Positions 5,874-7,331 of a DNA stretch of 7,331 nucleotides are shown piece by piece. Every line of letters starts with the position of its first letter. Within the stretch, counting starts at the first letter, position 1. The notes below the pieces were generated by a model. It had not been told where the DNA came from. It did no database searches and worked only from the letters and a program-made list of their open reading frames with translations. The stretch comes from Candidatus Apopatosoma intestinale (lineage in GTDB: Bacteria > Bacillota > Clostridia > Oscillospirales > CAG-272): positions 1 through 7,331 of the forward strand of contig JAGHUY010000207.1 of the NCBI GenBank assembly GCA_018064545.1, read 5' to 3'. Made by a program: the position numbers and the translations under genes.

Positions 5874-5942
5874 TTTTTGCGGGCGGCTGAACTGACTTTT
5901 TGCGGGCGGCTGAACTGACTTTTTGCGGGTATCCGAATTGAC
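5874..5942. repeat. Three tandem 23-bp repeats between divergent promoters
   Basis: Units at 5874-5896, 5897-5919 and 5920-5942 each have five T followed by an 18-nt part, GCGGGCGGCTGAACTGAC in units 1 and 2. These two are identical; unit 3 differs at 5 positions and ends in the -35 box of the CDF promoter. The array fills the gap between the -35 boxes of the NERD and CDF promoters. The 23-bp period is about two helical turns, so copies would face roughly the same side of the DNA, as in operator arrays. No known binding motif is recognised. A replication-slippage duplication is the alternative. Confidence 0.85.
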
Positions 5943-5966
5943 TTTTCCGACCGCGTGTGATACAAT
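5938..5966 (+). promoter_or_regulatory. Promoter of the CDF transporter gene
   Basis: TTGACT (5938-5943) and TACAAT (5961-5966) are separated by 17 nt, with TGA before the -10 box as an extended element. Transcription should start near 5973, leaving a leader of only about 14 nt before the ATG. That leaves no room for a manganese (yybP-ykoY) riboswitch, so any metal control would act on the DNA. The -35 box is built from the end of the third 23-bp repeat. Confidence 0.8.
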
Positions 5967-5986
5967 CTTTTCGTGAGGTGACAGAT

Positions 5987-7153
5987 ATGATCGAATTTCT
6001 CTCCCGGCTTTTGATCCGGGATGCCGCGAACGTCAAAGACGCGCGGGTGCGGGAATCCTATGGGATTCTCTGTGGGATCGCCGGGATATTTTTCAATCTT
6101 CTGCTGTTCGCCGGAAAACTGACCGTCGGGCTTCTGTCCGGCTCAATTTCCATCGTGGCGGACGCGTTCAATAACGTAAGCGACGCGGGCTCGTCGTGCA
6201 TCACGCTGGTCGGCTTCCGGCTTGCCGGGCAGAAACCCGATCCCGATCATCCGTTCGGCCACGGACGGATCGAATATCTGTCGGGGCTGATCGTCTCGAT
6301 GCTGATCGTCCTGATGGGCTTTGAACTCGGCAAATCCTCGGTGGAGCGTATCTTCTCGCCGGAGAAGACCGTGTTCAGTCTGACGACGGTCATCATCCTC
6401 GGCGTTTCGGTGCTCGTCAAACTGTATATGGCGTTCTACAACCGCCGGATCGGGAAAAAGATCGGGTCGGCCGCCATGATGGCGACCGCGACCGACAGCG
6501 TAAGCGACAGTATAGCGACTTCCGTCGTCCTCCTCTGCACCCTGATCGCCCGGTTTACGTCGCTGGAACTCGACGCTTACTGCGGTCTTGCGGTCTCCGT
6601 CATCATTCTGATCGCGGGGATCCGTTCGGCCATGGATACGGTCAATCCTCTGCTCGGACAGCCGCCCGAGGAGGAGTTTGTCCGGGAGATCGAAACGATC
6701 GTCCGCGCCGATCCTTCCGTGGTCGGCATCCACGATCTGGTCGTTCATGATTACGGACCCGGCCGCCGGATGATCTCACTCCATGCCGAGGTGCCGGCCG
6801 ACGGGGATATTCTGGAACTCCACGACGCGATCGATAATATCGAAAACCGGCTGAAAAGGGAACTATCCTGCGAGGCCGTGATCCACATGGACCCGGTATC
6901 GACGGGGGAAAATATCGCCGAAGCGAAACGGGCGGTGCTCGACCGGGTGCGGGAGAGCGACGAACGGATCACCATTCACGACTTCCGCATGGGGGAGGGG
7001 CCGACACATACCAACGTGATCTTTGACGCGGTCGCGCCGTTCACCGTTCCGCTGTCCGACACGGAGGCGGCGGAACGAATCCGGGCGAAAGTAAAAGAGG
7101 AAAATCCGAATTGGTTTGCGGTCGTTCAAATTGATAAGAGTTATGTAAAATAG
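5987..7153 (+). CDS. CDF-family cation exporter, probably manganese
   Basis: This cation diffusion facilitator is a six-helix inner-membrane antiporter exporting divalent metal; it has 388 residues. Helices lie at about 25-50, 53-77, 96-116, 128-150, 165-192 and 194-216. SISIVADAFNNVSDAGSS (53-70) in helix 2 and ATATDSVSDSIATS (166-179) in helix 5 give a metal site of N62/D66 and D170/D174. This NxxxD plus DxxxD pattern is associated with Mn2+ CDFs such as B. subtilis MneP/MneS, whereas zinc exporters usually carry His in helix 5. DHPFGHGRIEYLSG (87-100) is a family hallmark. The cytoplasmic C-terminal domain (about 228-302) is followed by a second, similar-looking segment (about 328-388), longer than the roughly 300-residue standard. 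The ATG at 5987 has GAGGTG 6 nt upstream; an upstream GTG at 5957 overlaps the -10 box and is rejected. Metal specificity is inference. Confidence 0.93.
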   Translation: MIEFLSRLLIRDAANVKDARVRESYGILCGIAGIFFNLLLFAGKLTVGLLSGSISIVADAFNNVSDAGSSCITLVGFRLAGQKPDPDHPFGHGRIEYLSGLIVSMLIVLMGFELGKSSVERIFSPEKTVFSLTTVIILGVSVLVKLYMAFYNRRIGKKIGSAAMMATATDSVSDSIATSVVLLCTLIARFTSLELDAYCGLAVSVIILIAGIRSAMDTVNPLLGQPPEEEFVREIETIVRADPSVVGIHDLVVHDYGPGRRMISLHAEVPADGDILELHDAIDNIENRLKRELSCEAVIHMDPVSTGENIAEAKRAVLDRVRESDERITIHDFRMGEGPTHTNVIFDAVAPFTVPLSDTEAAERIRAKVKEENPNWFAVVQIDKSYVK

Positions 7154-7184
7154 GAAAAGAGCCACGCGCCGCGTGGCTCTTTTC
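7154..7184. terminator. Bidirectional intrinsic terminator
   Basis: GAAAAGAGCCACGC and its exact complement form a 14-bp perfect stem around a 3-nt loop (7168-7170). The GC-rich upper stem is flanked by A-rich and T-rich arms, so it can terminate transcription on both strands. It begins right after the CDF stop (7151-7153) and abuts the stop codon of the minus-strand gene to its right (7185-7187), serving both convergent genes. Confidence 0.93.
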
Positions 7185-7331
7185 TTATTTGATTTCATCG
7201 AGTGTCAAATCAAAGGACGGCAGAATATGGACAAGGAAATAGTCAAGCTCCTCGCAATGGAGGGAGGTCAGCTTTTCATACGTCTTTTTTTCGGCGGCGG
7301 CGAAATCGCGGTTGCCGCTCCGCGTTTCTTC
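7185..7331 (-). CDS. Unidentified protein, C-terminal 48 residues
   Basis: An open frame enters from the right edge and ends at TAA (7185-7187), directly beside the shared terminator. The visible tail begins EETRSGNRDFAAAEKKTYEK and ends in LTLDEIK. It is charged and probably helical, with no membrane segment and no motif I recognise. Evidence that it is real: the frame stays open to the edge, codon use resembles the neighbouring genes, and a strong terminator follows its stop precisely. Its start and function lie outside the window. Confidence 0.65.
   Translation of the reverse strand, partial: EETRSGNRDFAAAEKKTYEKLTSLHCEELDYFLVHILPSFDLTLDEIK

Noticed and set aside
5070..5918. 282-codon plus-strand open frame across the NERD gene
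   Set aside because: It runs through the SLH promoter region, the NERD gene and the NERD promoter, with no domain. It is an antisense shadow.
5874..5942. CRISPR array
   Set aside because: The repeats are directly adjacent with no spacers, number only three, and no cas genes are near.
5957..5986. Upstream GTG start for the CDF gene
   Set aside because: The GTG overlaps the extended -10 element, so it would lie upstream of the transcription start; the ATG at 5987 has a proper ribosome binding site.

Overview
The window reads as chromosome of a Gram-positive, moderately GC-rich Clostridia-type member of the Bacillota. The evidence is strong AGGAGG-type ribosome binding sites, sigma-A-like promoters with extended -10 elements, an S-layer-homology (SLH) protein, a Firmicutes-type long CDF transporter, and a core neighbourhood (yabB-like methyltransferase, rsmI, metG) that resembles the Bacillus subtilis yabB-yazA-rsmI-abrB-metS region. 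The assignment is inference from gene content; no rRNA or other taxonomic marker is present.

Layout from left to right. Positions 1-1809 (minus strand) hold nagA followed by metG, which is cut by the left edge. The two are 4 nt apart, and a well-formed promoter sits just upstream of nagA (1843-1871). Positions 1892-5049 (minus strand) hold a four-gene run, in transcription order: a membrane-anchored SLH protein, a TrmH/SpoU-family RNA methyltransferase, a TrmN6/YabB-like tRNA adenine methyltransferase, and rsmI (16S rRNA C1402 2'-O-methyltransferase). The last three genes overlap by 29 and 23 nt, so translational coupling is likely. Positions 5142-5807 (minus strand) encode a membrane-anchored NERD-domain protein that starts with TTG. 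It is divergent from a plus-strand CDF cation exporter (5987-7153) whose metal-site residues match manganese exporters. A 31-nt bidirectional hairpin terminator (7154-7184) separates this gene from the C-terminal tail of an unidentified minus-strand gene (7185-7331).

Functionally most of the window is housekeeping: translation (metG), RNA modification (three methyltransferases), amino-sugar catabolism and wall recycling (nagA), cell-envelope attachment (SLH) and metal homeostasis (CDF). I see no mobile element, CRISPR array, tRNA, rRNA or recognisable riboswitch.

The least ordinary stretch is the 179-bp divergent promoter region 5808-5986. It carries three 23-bp direct repeats filling the space between the -35 boxes of the two opposing promoters. 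Second is the 78-nt leader between the SLH and TrmH-family genes, where inverted repeats flank and include the ribosome binding site. I found no convincing new multi-gene system.
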